DNA from: Trichosporon coremiiforme
Taxonomy: Eukaryota; Basidiomycota; Tremellomycetes; Trichosporonales; Trichosporonaceae
NCBI GenBank assembly: GCA_039545355.1
Contig: BCJJ01000079.1
Span: 1-29,097 of the forward strand
DNA: 29,097 nucleotides
Direction: 5' to 3'
Below are positions 20,149 through 29,097 of the stretch, one piece after another. Both the position numbers and the translations under genes were made by a program. The notes under the pieces are model-generated. The model saw nothing but the letters and a program-made list of their open reading frames with translations, did no database searches and was not told the origin of the DNA. Numbering within the stretch: position 1 is the first letter of the stretch; each line of letters begins with the position of its first letter.

Positions 20149-21915
20149 CGTCTGCTGATTGCTCGTACGAGACACTAAGCGTCGTGCGCCCCGTTTCGAG
20201 GACATATCGAGAATCGAGGCTCACTGTGGGCTCGTTACGATCGCAATGCCCGTTAATTTTGGATCTCCGCAATGTATCCCGGAGGCCCTGAGGCGCTCGC
20301 GGATGCACCTGTGCGGTAAGAGTTGCAGTTGTGCCGGTTGCGCGTTTTGATAACGCGGAGGCACGAAGCGAGTAAGTGCCAGCTTGATCCTGCAGCGGTA
20401 GCAGACGGCGCCGGCAAGGGAGCACAAGGGGATCGAGGAGGCTATGCCGGCATCGTCAGTGCCCATGGTTCCGCATGTGCCGGAGTTGCGCATCGTCGCG
20501 TCCGTGCAATCGCAACGGCATGGCTTGCATAAGCTCTGCGTAGGGCTATCACATTGGTGATGCATGGTGCATGCATCATGCCCGTCGGTCGCATCAGGAG
20601 CTGGCTAGAAGCCTGATGGACTGTCACTCTGTCGTTTTCAGCAGAAGTTAAACGCCGTCAGCCGTGCGAGTGAATTCATCTCCCCTGACGCTCCGTCTTT
20701 TCGACTCCTTCGTGAATTGCGCGGCTGAAAGAAAGCACGGCTTCTTGACATTTGTGCCATAAGCTTACCACTATGCATGCACTAGGTACGCCCGGCTCTT
20801 ACCCTGTACTAGTCATGTTGTGCTTTCTTACAGGACAACGGTAGGACAGTCACCGGCAGGACACGAGCCAAGGTCGGCAGACAACGCGGCCAAGAAGGGA
20901 TCAGGCATTCAGCTCGACAAAGGATCGCAGGAAACAGCCTACGGGATTGTGGGCCGGGATGCACGGGCGGCGGTGAAGGCAGTCAAGTCAAGTAATCAGG
21001 TTAGGCGTGCAGGTGCTTGCCGGCGGGTCGGACGTGCTCGTGACCACCGTTTCAGTCCATCAGATGCGCCAAGTGCCCACAAGTGCTCAGGTTAATCGTT
21101 GTGCTCCCGTATGTTCAGTTCCTCTCCAAAGGCAGTCCAGACTCGTATCGATTCTCAAGCAACAGCCAATTTCAGGTTCGGTCAGAGACCTAAGCGACGA
21201 TTCAGTAACGAGAGAAGGAACGAGTTTTCTTCCGCCGGGGAATAAACCGGAGCACACGTCACGAAAGAACAAGAAGTACGAGAATAGTCAGAACGCGGAG
21301 GTTCGATACCGTAATCATTGCAGTTAAAGCACATGCAGGCTTCCTGCAGGAGGACGCTACGCTACCTCCCTACCTGCTGGCAGTTCTCTTTCGACACAGT
21401 ATTCGGAGGCGGGTTGGAGAGACGGGCCACAGTCTTCGGACTCTATGTGCGATGTGGTACGGGACGGACCTGGTTTCCGGACGGACCTTGCAGGAGCAAA
21501 TGCAGGAGTTGAAGATGCGGATCACACATCCGCAGGACAGCAGATCAGAACCGAGAGGGTCAGGATGGTCATCCGCTCTAGACGAGAGGGACACACCAGT
21601 TGCTCGAGCCTGGGACTAGCGTCCCGTTCAATGATGCACCAGAATGCGTGGCTTGGGTTCCCAGGTTGCGGTTGCGGTAGTCATCCTAAGTTCCGAAGAT
21701 TGACGATAATAGCATTCTGGTATCAGTGGGGCGGGCCGGAAAGCTTACGGTATCCCAGGGCGGGGTGTTTCCGGCTGGCGGCAACTGCGGATACGGCGGT
21801 ATTGCATGCAGAGACAGCATGAGCACCAGTCTAGACTCATCGGAAGCCCTGCGGGCCAGCATCGTAACAGCTGCTGGGCTGTGGTAAGTAATAGCGTAGC
21901 TGTCAGAGGGATGTA

Positions 21916-22248
21916 ATGGCCGACGCGAATGCTTTTCCTCGCTCATCGAAACATGTCATGGTCACCGACAATTCAGCTCGAAACTCACTGTTTGACTTTG
22001 ATGCTATTCGGCAGGCAACGGCTGAGCGGAACACGGCAATGTTGGCTTACTCGGTTCATGCTAATCTTGCAACGCCGCTGCGTTTCACCTTACCAGGAGT
22101 GTGGAGGCTAGAATGCATGTGGTTTGAAAACAAGCCTCCCAACCAACACCATATCGCAAACAGTCCGTTGGAAGTTGAGAGCAGCGTGGGTCACATTGCA
22201 ACCGGGTCATTTTGGGACCATGACTCCGCGATGATGCGCCAACATTAG
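21916..22248 (+). CDS. Unrecognised ORF (110 aa), doubtful
   Basis: An ATG-started frame with balanced amino-acid composition, ending before a TAG at 22246-22248. No domain, signal peptide or membrane segment is evident. A strong donor (GTAAGTAAT) lies just upstream, near 21885, after a short ATG-started frame at 21819, but I could not join it in phase to this frame. Confidence 0.12.
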   Translation: MADANAFPRSSKHVMVTDNSARNSLFDFDAIRQATAERNTAMLAYSVHANLATPLRFTLPGVWRLECMWFENKPPNQHHIANSPLEVESSVGHIATGSFWDHDSAMMRQH

Positions 22249-23094
22249 GGCGAGATTGACAACACGGAACTGATAGATTCGATATCGATATCTCTTGCTC
22301 CTGAGAGGGTGTGTGCTTGCTCCGATAGATTGAGAGTCGTCGTTGGCCATCGCGCTCCTGCGTTCTCGGCGACTTATGATCTTACTCAGGTTTGGAAACG
22401 CTGGTTCTCGGGCATGAGGACATGTCAGAATTGGGAACGCACGTATGGCGGTCTGTGTCCTTCATGGCCTTCAATGAGCCAAGGAGATCAGAGGAAGCGC
22501 GGGGTAATGTGAGCTCATGAAGGCGGGGTGGGGGAGATGAGAGATATCCGGTGTCGTATGTCGCAGCTTGGGCCCTTCGTTTCTAGTATCCCTTCTGCAC
22601 AGATGTCGCACAGATCGTCCCCGCACAGATGAGGTACTGGGACTGAGCAGCTCGAGGCACGCGACCGCGTCAAGGCAGGCACATCTGTCCGAAATCCCAT
22701 GAACGATGAGATGCGATACACCCGTGCCCTTGTGCACCGATTTGTGCACCGAACAGGCTTGTGCGACCGGAAGATCCCAGCGCATCGCGAAGCACGGGCT
22801 GGACCTTACATCAAAGATCAAATCACCGTAATCAGTAAGACCGACTATCCTGTCGATGCCTCCTCACCGTTTGAGGGTGGCCCCTATGCTGGCTAGCCAT
22901 CTGGTGAAGGAAACTGGGATGCAGGTGAGTTGAGCGATGGGGAGACCTGCATCTTCGAGTCGACCCCAGACCCCACCAGCGACTGCGCAGCAAGTTGCCA
23001 CCTGGAAGATGTAGGAGAATGAGCCGACCGTTCCAGCCGACCAGGCGAGCTTTCCGATGCACCGAGTGGGTGGCCAACCCCAGATCGTTCCAAT

Positions 23095-23856
23095 ATGCCG
23101 AGGAATCACACCGGACAGCTAAACGTGACAGCGCCCAGAAGTACGAGTTCGCCCGATGCTCTGTCCCGAAGGTTTGTATCGCGAGTGATAGCGAGGGATG
23201 AGGCGAAGAAAGTGGTGGTATGGCTAGCGGCATGGTGGCTCCATCCCAGCCCAGTCGTGCCAGCCGTAGACAAGCGGACCACAGCCATGGTATCCGGGGC
23301 CCGAACTAGGGATGCTGGCGCAGGAGACCGAGTGCACGTCTGTAATTGTCGACGCACATGCGGTGGGCGTCTGTTGGCGCTGGTGGCAGCAATCCGAGCC
23401 CACCACACATCACACAGTGGCAGCCAGGGCGTCTCCGGCGCGCCTCGCTGCGCCGCCGACCGTGCTGATGAAATTCCTCGTGTTTCCTTGATCACCTCTT
23501 TTTTCTTTGTTCTCGTCGGGGTTGTCAGACCCATCGGGGGAGCACAGGCCGCCATCATTCCTTTCTGGCATTTCTTGGTTCAACATTCCTCGCTACCCCT
23601 CGGCGTCCACTCGTTCCTCGTTATCCCATCACCGATCGCTCATGAACCCTCAACATGGGACACCCCCAAACATTTCGGCATCTCGATGAAACCAGCTTTT
23701 ATCGCCCCTGAGTCCATGATTTCTATTGTTCTCCTAAGGGTCCACCGACCTCTGCCAGTGGCCTATGCAGCAGCAATCGGCTTCGAGATCCATGAAAACT
23801 CAGATGCAGTATGCATGATACGGGAGTGCGAAAATCCAGGATGCTGGAGAACCTAG
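23095..23856 (+). CDS. Unrecognised ORF (253 aa), doubtful
   Basis: The longest ATG-started frame in the right-hand block. Its middle (near 23487-23590) is hydrophobic, with ITSFFFVLVGVV followed by AAIIPFWHFLV, and could form membrane segments. The N-terminal third is Arg/Ala-rich and low in information. A minus-strand frame of 150 codons overlaps it at 23106-23558. Codon bias is weak, so chance openness is the simplest reading. Confidence 0.13.
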   Translation: MPRNHTGQLNVTAPRSTSSPDALSRRFVSRVIARDEAKKVVVWLAAWWLHPSPVVPAVDKRTTAMVSGARTRDAGAGDRVHVCNCRRTCGGRLLALVAAIRAHHTSHSGSQGVSGAPRCAADRADEIPRVSLITSFFFVLVGVVRPIGGAQAAIIPFWHFLVQHSSLPLGVHSFLVIPSPIAHEPSTWDTPKHFGISMKPAFIAPESMISIVLLRVHRPLPVAYAAAIGFEIHENSDAVCMIRECENPGCWRT

Positions 23857-24535
23857 CCATGCATGGCCGGAAGAGATGGAGCGAAACGGAAACGAAAGGG
23901 TCGCTATCTTCGCATCGCGTCGTGCGAGATAGACGGGTGTCGTCCCCATGTAGCGCATCTTGCAATCTCTTGCTCTCTTGTCAGTAGACCAATCCAGGAT
24001 GCGGACCCGATAGCGGAGTTCCTCAGTGTACCGGGTGCGCCGAGCCCGGACGCCATGTCTCGTCTGATCTCGTTTCTCTCGCCGTGTGCCCGGCCAGGAG
24101 CTGGAGTACGGCAAGGAAAAGGATATACGGCGGAAGCTGCGAGACCGCTCCAGGAGCGACTCGCGTCCGGGCGGCATGGAGTCATGTCGCGTCAAGCTGA
24201 CGTCGGTCCAACCCATCAGGTATCAGACATGAGCAGAGGGTGATACGCAGCCGGCAACCCTGAGGAGAAGGACGTGGTTGGCTTGGCATGCATCCTAGGA
24301 CCTGCGCACACAGGAGCTGGGGAAGTGCCTTGCACATGCAGAAGTCGTAGGATATGCACAGGGGGATCTCCACGGAGGGTCGCCGAGGGTGTGTGGAGTA
24401 AGGGGGCTCAGACATGGCGTTCTGCACAATGGTGTGGGGCCACCAACAGCACTCTCCATCGCGCCTCGACACGCCTTCCGAGCGCCACCGCAGCAGGGGG
24501 CTTGCCGGATGCTAACGTCCTTCCGTGGCCGCCAG

Positions 24536-24575
24536 CCATGGCTTCCCATGGCTGCCCAAGGCTGTCCATGGCACG
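24536..24575 (+). repeat. 10-bp tandem repeat (CCATGGCTGC), 4 copies
   Basis: Four contiguous units, CCATGGCTTC, CCATGGCTGC, CCAAGGCTGT and CCATGGCACG, form a small degenerate minisatellite. Confidence 0.8.
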
Positions 24576-25885
24576 CCAGACGCATACCAGACCAGCCCGC
24601 CCGTGGACGCCAGCATGGCAAGCCCCACGTCCCTCAGGCCAGACACGCCAGACCTAACGCCCGCGTACACCCTGCTGTAGCAGATCTCGCTCGCTTTCGT
24701 CGGTTCCGGCTCCCGGAGGTAACGGCGCCATCGTCGCAGGATCGCAGGACGAGCGGCGATAGGCCGACCCCGCAGCGACGTATACGGTGTGGCTCCGGGT
24801 ACGCTTCGCTTGCCTTGCCTTTCAGACGCAGGCCGCCGTGGGGCGGCGTGCACGCCGAAGAGATCCGGAGTGCTGCTGCGCGCCGTCTGGTTCGCCGGTG
24901 TGCCATGCTACAGCGCCTCACCGATCTGACATGCAACATGCATGAACGCCAGCCCGTGTTGCGCAGCTGGGCCGTCCCTCCGTGACAGCGAGGCTTGCGA
25001 CCAATGGTGCAGTCCCGATTCCAGCAAACGTGCACCAAGCAGGTGTGTCAGGCGGGGGCGAGCCGCTGCCAAAGCCCGCGATGGAGAGCCGATGAAAGCC
25101 TAGGCTAGCTGACGGCCACTGCTGATGTCTCGGCGTGCTTTTGTGCGCACTGCATGTGCCTGTGTACCTGGTGCAGGCAGGAAAGTGTAGTGCAGGAGAT
25201 CGCACAGGAAGTGCAGGAAGAAGAGCAATTACTACGCGGTTTTGCGCACAGAGGTTGCTGAATTGTCCAGCGCGCCAGCAAGGCACACTGGTAACCCAGC
25301 GTAAGGCACCGTGATCGGCCCTGGCATCGTAACTGGCTGCTGGCAGCTGTTGGCAAGAACTGGTTGCATTGGTTGAAGTCTGCCGCGAGGACGCCGCGGG
25401 CGCTGCAGCCGCTACCTTTGGTTTCAGGTGAATATGTCGTTGATGGCAAGGCTGCAAGACTGCATGCTGGCGCTTACGGCGGCGGTGCCATTGTCAGTGC
25501 GGACGCACGCGGACAAGAGATATCAGAAAATTCAGTTGGTTTTCCCGCCTCTTGAGTTTTCAGACAACGCTAGCACTCTAGTGCTGCGGGCGCCTGCTAT
25601 ATCGCCGTCTGGCCGTGTGCCATCTCGGCCACAAGTCAGTGACCTCGCCCTGATCATGCGTCCTCTGGTGTGCCTTTTTGTCGTCGTCGTGCAGCGTTAT
25701 GGTTATGTGTGATTCTTTCTAGGTGTGACTGAAGTACGCAGGGAGCAGGCGAGGGCACGCGAGCTATGGGTTGCAGCTCCCCGCATTGCTGGCGCCTCTC
25801 GGCAGGCTCAGATAGTCGCTGCGGACAGTGCGAGAGTGCGTACGCCCGGCTGAGTGAGCTGCGACCGTATCGGGCGACGCCGTGA

Positions 25886-26713
25886 ATGGAGCTTGATAGG
25901 CTGACGCTGTTCCAGCACCTGATAACGTCAGTCGAGGAGTACGTACTCGCGCACCTGCCATTCACGCAGGAGTATGGCAAGGATAGCGCAGGTTCGCGCG
26001 AGACACTGCCATGTAAGCGCCACGGCACGACGGCGGTGTGCGTACTCCTCTTGTCGTCGCGCGTCCGCAAGCCCAATGTCGTCAGCTCTGTAGGCGGTTC
26101 AGTTTTCTGGAAACTCATAGGTGCGACGCTTCTTCCGCCTCAGACAATGCACGGCCTTGAGGATCTTGCGGACCTCACGGAACTGTTGGGCCTGGAGGGA
26201 ACTGGGCTGCCTGAGCAGCCTGGGGAGGACCTGGGGGAAAGTGTAACCCTGAGCCGCCATTACGACCACATTCATCATGGCCATCCAATCCAACCCGCTG
26301 TGGGTCATCATTACAATGGTAAGCTTGTCCGCTACCCCTTACATTCCCGCTTGCATAACATCAGGCAGATCGATGTCCGCGATGACCGAGGTGTCCAAAG
26401 GAGTCGTTTGCCCGGATGACGGTCCGACGGAAGCCAAGGCGCTCGCCGTTAGAAGTGGGGTAGAGAATACGAGGACATGCATGCTAAACGGCTTTTGGCA
26501 GCATGTACCGTGAGTATGACTAAGTAGCGCGATGTGTCGCCCTGGTGCCTTGCAAACTTACGTGGTCCGTGGCCGACGCACGTCTCGCGCGCGTCTCTGC
26601 GACAGACAGATCGAGATCAAGGATCGAGGAGAACGGATGAGTGGACGAGCGGGGAACGGGCGGGGAACGAACGAGGACACGGTCGAGATAGCCTGCGACA
26701 TTCTCGTTCACCA
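25886..26713 (+). CDS. Candidate multi-exon hypothetical gene (partial)
   Basis: Not recognised. Three frames join in phase: 25886-26318, 26365-26509 and 26606-26713. The first intron is 46 nt, with donor GTAAGC and acceptor CATAACATCAG. The second is 96 nt, with donor GTGAGT and acceptor GCGACAG. A further donor, GTAAGA, follows at 26714, so the 3' end is open; a 34-nt intron ending CCCCGGCGAG is possible there. The 5' end is also unsure: TGA directly precedes the ATG at 25886, and a strong acceptor (GCTGACGCTGTTCCAG) lies inside the first exon near 25902-25917. The product is mixed, with a Leu/Asp/Glu-rich segment followed by His-rich residues and a C-terminal TVEIACDILVHQ. Three consecutive phase-compatible consensus splice sites are the main support; homology support is nil. 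Confidence 0.25.
26319..26364 (+). other. Putative 46-nt intron
   Basis: The donor is GTAAGCTTG and the acceptor region GCATAACATCAG. The split codon (G/GC) keeps the frame open on both sides. The length and signals fit short fungal introns. The unspliced frame is also open to 26419, so splicing is not forced. Confidence 0.25.
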
Positions 26714-26940
26714 GTAAGATCGCGAACGCATGACTTTCCCCGGCGAGAAGGCTACACCAGGAAGGGTAAGCTGTGTGTGGCCGGTCAGGTGCGAGCGAGA
26801 CAAGTTCACCAGACTACGCAGAACAACAACGTTCCAGTTACTACTGCCAGTTAGGCGGCTCGGTAGGGAGCCGCGGGCCGCAGGCGGCTCTGCAGACCCC
26901 GACCCCGCATGCAGGCGACACGTTCGGCTGCAGTCGGCCA

Positions 26941-27588
26941 ATGAGCCGGACCTTTGGCGACGTTACAGCCATGCTGGCCCAACTTTTTTCAGTGTGCGAC
27001 TGGTCATTGTTCGAAACGCCCAAGCCCAGCAAGCCATGCACGCCACAACGACCCTGTGGCGTTATCGCCAGCCTGGCAGGGCGTTTCGAGCAGTTGCAGG
27101 AACATGCAGGAGAGCATGAACCAAAAGTATCAGAGCCCGCAGACGACGTCCGCCAGCCAGCCTACAGGTGCTACACCTGTGTTGCACTACGAAAGCCCCC
27201 CTGGGCTGATAAGAATCGCTCGCATCACCGTGCCTGTGGGATGGGGCGTCGTCACACTGAAGAAAGTTATTCGCGCAACATGTGCAAGAGCAGCGGCGGC
27301 CACTTTGTCCTGCATGTCCTGCCGGCGTCTTCGCAAAGAAACGAACGCTCCTTTTCTTCGCCTTCGCTTTCGCCTTCGGCTCTTGCTCTCTCCTATGCTC
27401 CTTTGCGCCGGCGTGCACATTCCTGCCCGTCGTGCGGCGGCGTGCGGCGGCGTGCGGTCAGCCTGGGCTCCGCAGTGTACAGCATGATTCTACAGAAACT
27501 CAGGCACCTGTTCGATTGCAATATGAACGGAATCTGGGGCAGGCCTGGGCTGGCCTGGGGCTTCCGACGGCGACCTGGGCCGGTCTAA
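26941..27588 (+). CDS. Unrecognised ORF (215 aa), doubtful
   Basis: The frame is open from at least 26773; the first ATG in it is at 26941. The N-terminal 100 residues have ordinary composition, and the rest is Ser/Arg/Pro-rich, reflecting simple CTTCGC-type sequence near 27350-27400 and the tandem repeat at 27431. It could be a downstream exon of the candidate at 25886, but I could not settle the join. No family is recognised. Confidence 0.13.
   Translation: MSRTFGDVTAMLAQLFSVCDWSLFETPKPSKPCTPQRPCGVIASLAGRFEQLQEHAGEHEPKVSEPADDVRQPAYRCYTCVALRKPPWADKNRSHHRACGMGRRHTEESYSRNMCKSSGGHFVLHVLPASSQRNERSFSSPSLSPSALALSYAPLRRRAHSCPSCGGVRRRAVSLGSAVYSMILQKLRHLFDCNMNGIWGRPGLAWGFRRRPGPV
27431..27457 (+). 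repeat. 10-bp tandem repeat (CGTGCGGCGG), 2.7 copies
   Basis: Two exact units and a partial third. This is another 10-bp period repeat, as at 5560 and 24536, though the three units are unrelated in sequence. Confidence 0.85.
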
Positions 27589-29097
27589 GACGCTCGTCGA
27601 GCCAGCCGGGCATGCGGACCGTTCCTGTGCTCGACTTTTGGGTTGGCGGATTTTTCAGCGATCGTAGATGACCTTCCGATCTTAATGGATCTTTTGATCA
27701 AGACACAAAGTTCGACCTGTTTCCTGTGCTCTCGAAACGCATGCACCAGAGAGGCAATAATGCAGCTTAGCACGCATCGCCGGCCGGCGTGTTCCTGTGT
27801 TTCCTGGGCGCAGAGCGAATTGGCAGCCGTTCAGAGATCAAGAGATCATGAGTTCCCGCATTGTCGACGCCAAGTCCGAACTGTCCGACCCTCAATGAAT
27901 CCTCGTCTTCAGGTTGCTGTTGGATTCCTGACTGGTCAGACCCTCTCGCACGCCCCTGGGTGCTCGTTTTCAATGCTTCGTCATGGGGGCTCGCAAGTTG
28001 CTGCACGACCCTGCCGCCGTGCAGCCGTGCATACACAGCCTTGCCCAGCCTCCACGCAGCGTTGCCCAGCCGCCCGAATTCTCTTTGTCTGTGTGCTCAG
28101 CCTGGTGGGTCCATGCGCCCCGCATACCATCTCCTCCTCAGCCCGGAGACGCTCTAGGCGGTGGGCTGGTATGGCGTGTCAGCAGATCTGTGCCGCTCCT
28201 GTGCTCCTGGCTGCTTCAACGGGGTAGGGGCTGCATGGATGATACGGGCTGCTCAGGCGGTTTCCGCTGCTCGGTCTCGGCAGCTCTAACGGCGCTCGTT
28301 AGAACTTGATCAGAGTTTCAACCACAGACAAGTTAACGTAAAGGCGGCAGAAATAGGACCGGTGGCTTAATGTCGAGAGACGAAGCTACAGACAAGAGAG
28401 TTTCGGATTAGAATTCAGTCGACATATGCATCACCGTAAAGTTCGAGAGTCGGGCCGAAAATCCTGAAACGCGAAAGCATATGGGCATCGAAGGTGATTC
28501 ATCGTGCTCGATCCTGTATTCCTGGCCTTCAGGCCAGTGACCGGCCCGGCAGCGGGGCGGACAGGCAGCAGAGACGGACAGTGGTGAGGGTAACCAGGAA
28601 TTAATCGGGTGGGGAAAATGAGGTGGGGGAAAACCGTCCGTCTTCTCTCTGGTCTAGGCAGGGCTCAGTAAGGTACGAGGTGTCAGAGGAGAGACGAGGC
28701 GCGGCGAAGGGAACATGAGGGACATGAGCAAAGGGCCGCAGCTGCCAGGGAAGGAGGTTGTACGGCGGTGGTGCGGCCGCCCCCGCCAGCCAGCGCAGCC
28801 CTGCGCACCCAGGGTTTGGGAGGCTGCGTTTGAGATAGGAAGACATGCCCAGAAGATCCTGCAGGAGAGAACTGCCAGGATTCGATATGTTCAACTGCCT
28901 GGTTTGGGCTGACTCTACCCCGGGTTCTGGCGGTTCTGGCGGTTGCGGTTCAGAGAGATCCAGGTATGGGAGATGTCAGGAGGTCAGGACAGCATCTCCT
29001 CTGCAGGGCATCCAAGGTTGCAAGATGGCCGCCGACATGGTTCTCTAACAATCATGAGGCCACTACGTGCCATCATCGCCGCCTTTGGTAACTTTTC

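Larger units (their letters stand above)
17633..29097. other. 11.5-kb gene-poor block to the end of the window
   Basis: I find no protein of known family, no transposon enzyme motif and no RNA gene on either strand here. GC content is lower than in the conserved genes, and the open frames lack their third-position bias. The longest frames (about 250-270 codons, near 23095-23856 and 26773-27588) are only slightly longer than expected by chance in DNA of this composition. Entries below mark the frames with some extra support and the small tandem repeats. The region could be lineage-specific, decayed or heterochromatic sequence. Confidence 0.6.

Noticed and set aside
21293..21312. B-box-like AGGTTCGATACCG
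   Set aside because: No A box or acceptor stem in the preceding 70 bases.
21819..21884. Short ATG frame of 22 codons ending at a GTAAGTAAT donor
   Set aside because: It looks like a first exon, but the best acceptors downstream either hit an early stop or give an uninformative frame, so no gene model could be supported.
25434..25712. 92-codon plus-strand ORF before the candidate at 25886
   Set aside because: Could be an upstream exon, but no convincing donor/acceptor pair joins it in phase; no domain is seen.
27643..28227. 194-codon plus-strand frame
   Set aside because: Starts without ATG, overlaps other frames of similar length, Arg/Ser/Cys-rich with no recognisable family.
17633..29097. 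Retrotransposon or DNA transposon relics
   Set aside because: I looked for reverse transcriptase (Y/F-x-DD), integrase and transposase motifs and for terminal repeats in the translations and found none convincing; highly decayed copies cannot be excluded.

Overview
The window looks like nuclear DNA of a basidiomycete yeast, most likely a tremellomycete and perhaps Trichosporonales. The evidence is short GT-AG introns with CTGAC/CTAAC-type branch points, strongly G/C-ending codons in the conserved genes, and a one-piece spermidine synthase/saccharopine dehydrogenase fusion gene known from basidiomycetes such as Cryptococcus. I could not run a database search, so the genus is inference. No tRNA, rRNA, CRISPR array, telomere repeat or intact transposon was seen.

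The left part (1-10130) and 14371-16644 hold four well-supported genes. (1) 52-2054 (+): a Golgi-type GT71 alpha-mannosyltransferase in three exons. (2) 2756-4849 (-): RCC1, the nuclear Ran exchange factor, in four exons, convergent with gene 1. (3) 6487-10130 (+): a Wee1/Swe1 Cdk1-inhibitory kinase in two exons, divergent from RCC1 across a 1.6-kb regulatory interval with E-boxes, an ACGCGT box, short upstream ORFs and simple repeats. (4) 14371-16644 (-): the SPE3-LYS9 fusion of polyamine and lysine biosynthesis, intronless. RCC1 and Wee1 both act in cell-cycle control; the other two genes are metabolic or glycosylation housekeeping genes with no evident link to them.

The rest is unusual for a compact yeast genome. 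The 4.2 kb between WEE1 and SPE3-LYS9 (10131-14370) and the 11.5 kb from 17633 to the end carry no gene that I recognise. Their open frames lack the G/C third-position bias of the four real genes. They hold diverged short repeats, strong stem-loops, small tandem repeats, and a few open frames that can be joined by plausible short introns: 10971-11455, 17143-17632 and 25886-26713. These are offered as low-confidence candidates. The block may be a decayed, heterochromatic, pericentromeric or subtelomeric region, or a nursery of lineage-specific genes; the sequence alone does not decide.

The clearest anonymous signal is a 12-bp motif, GAGCGCAGCGAG, with near variants. It sits just inside the 5' end of four of the six introns and just after WEE1, and is absent in exact form from the gene-poor right half.
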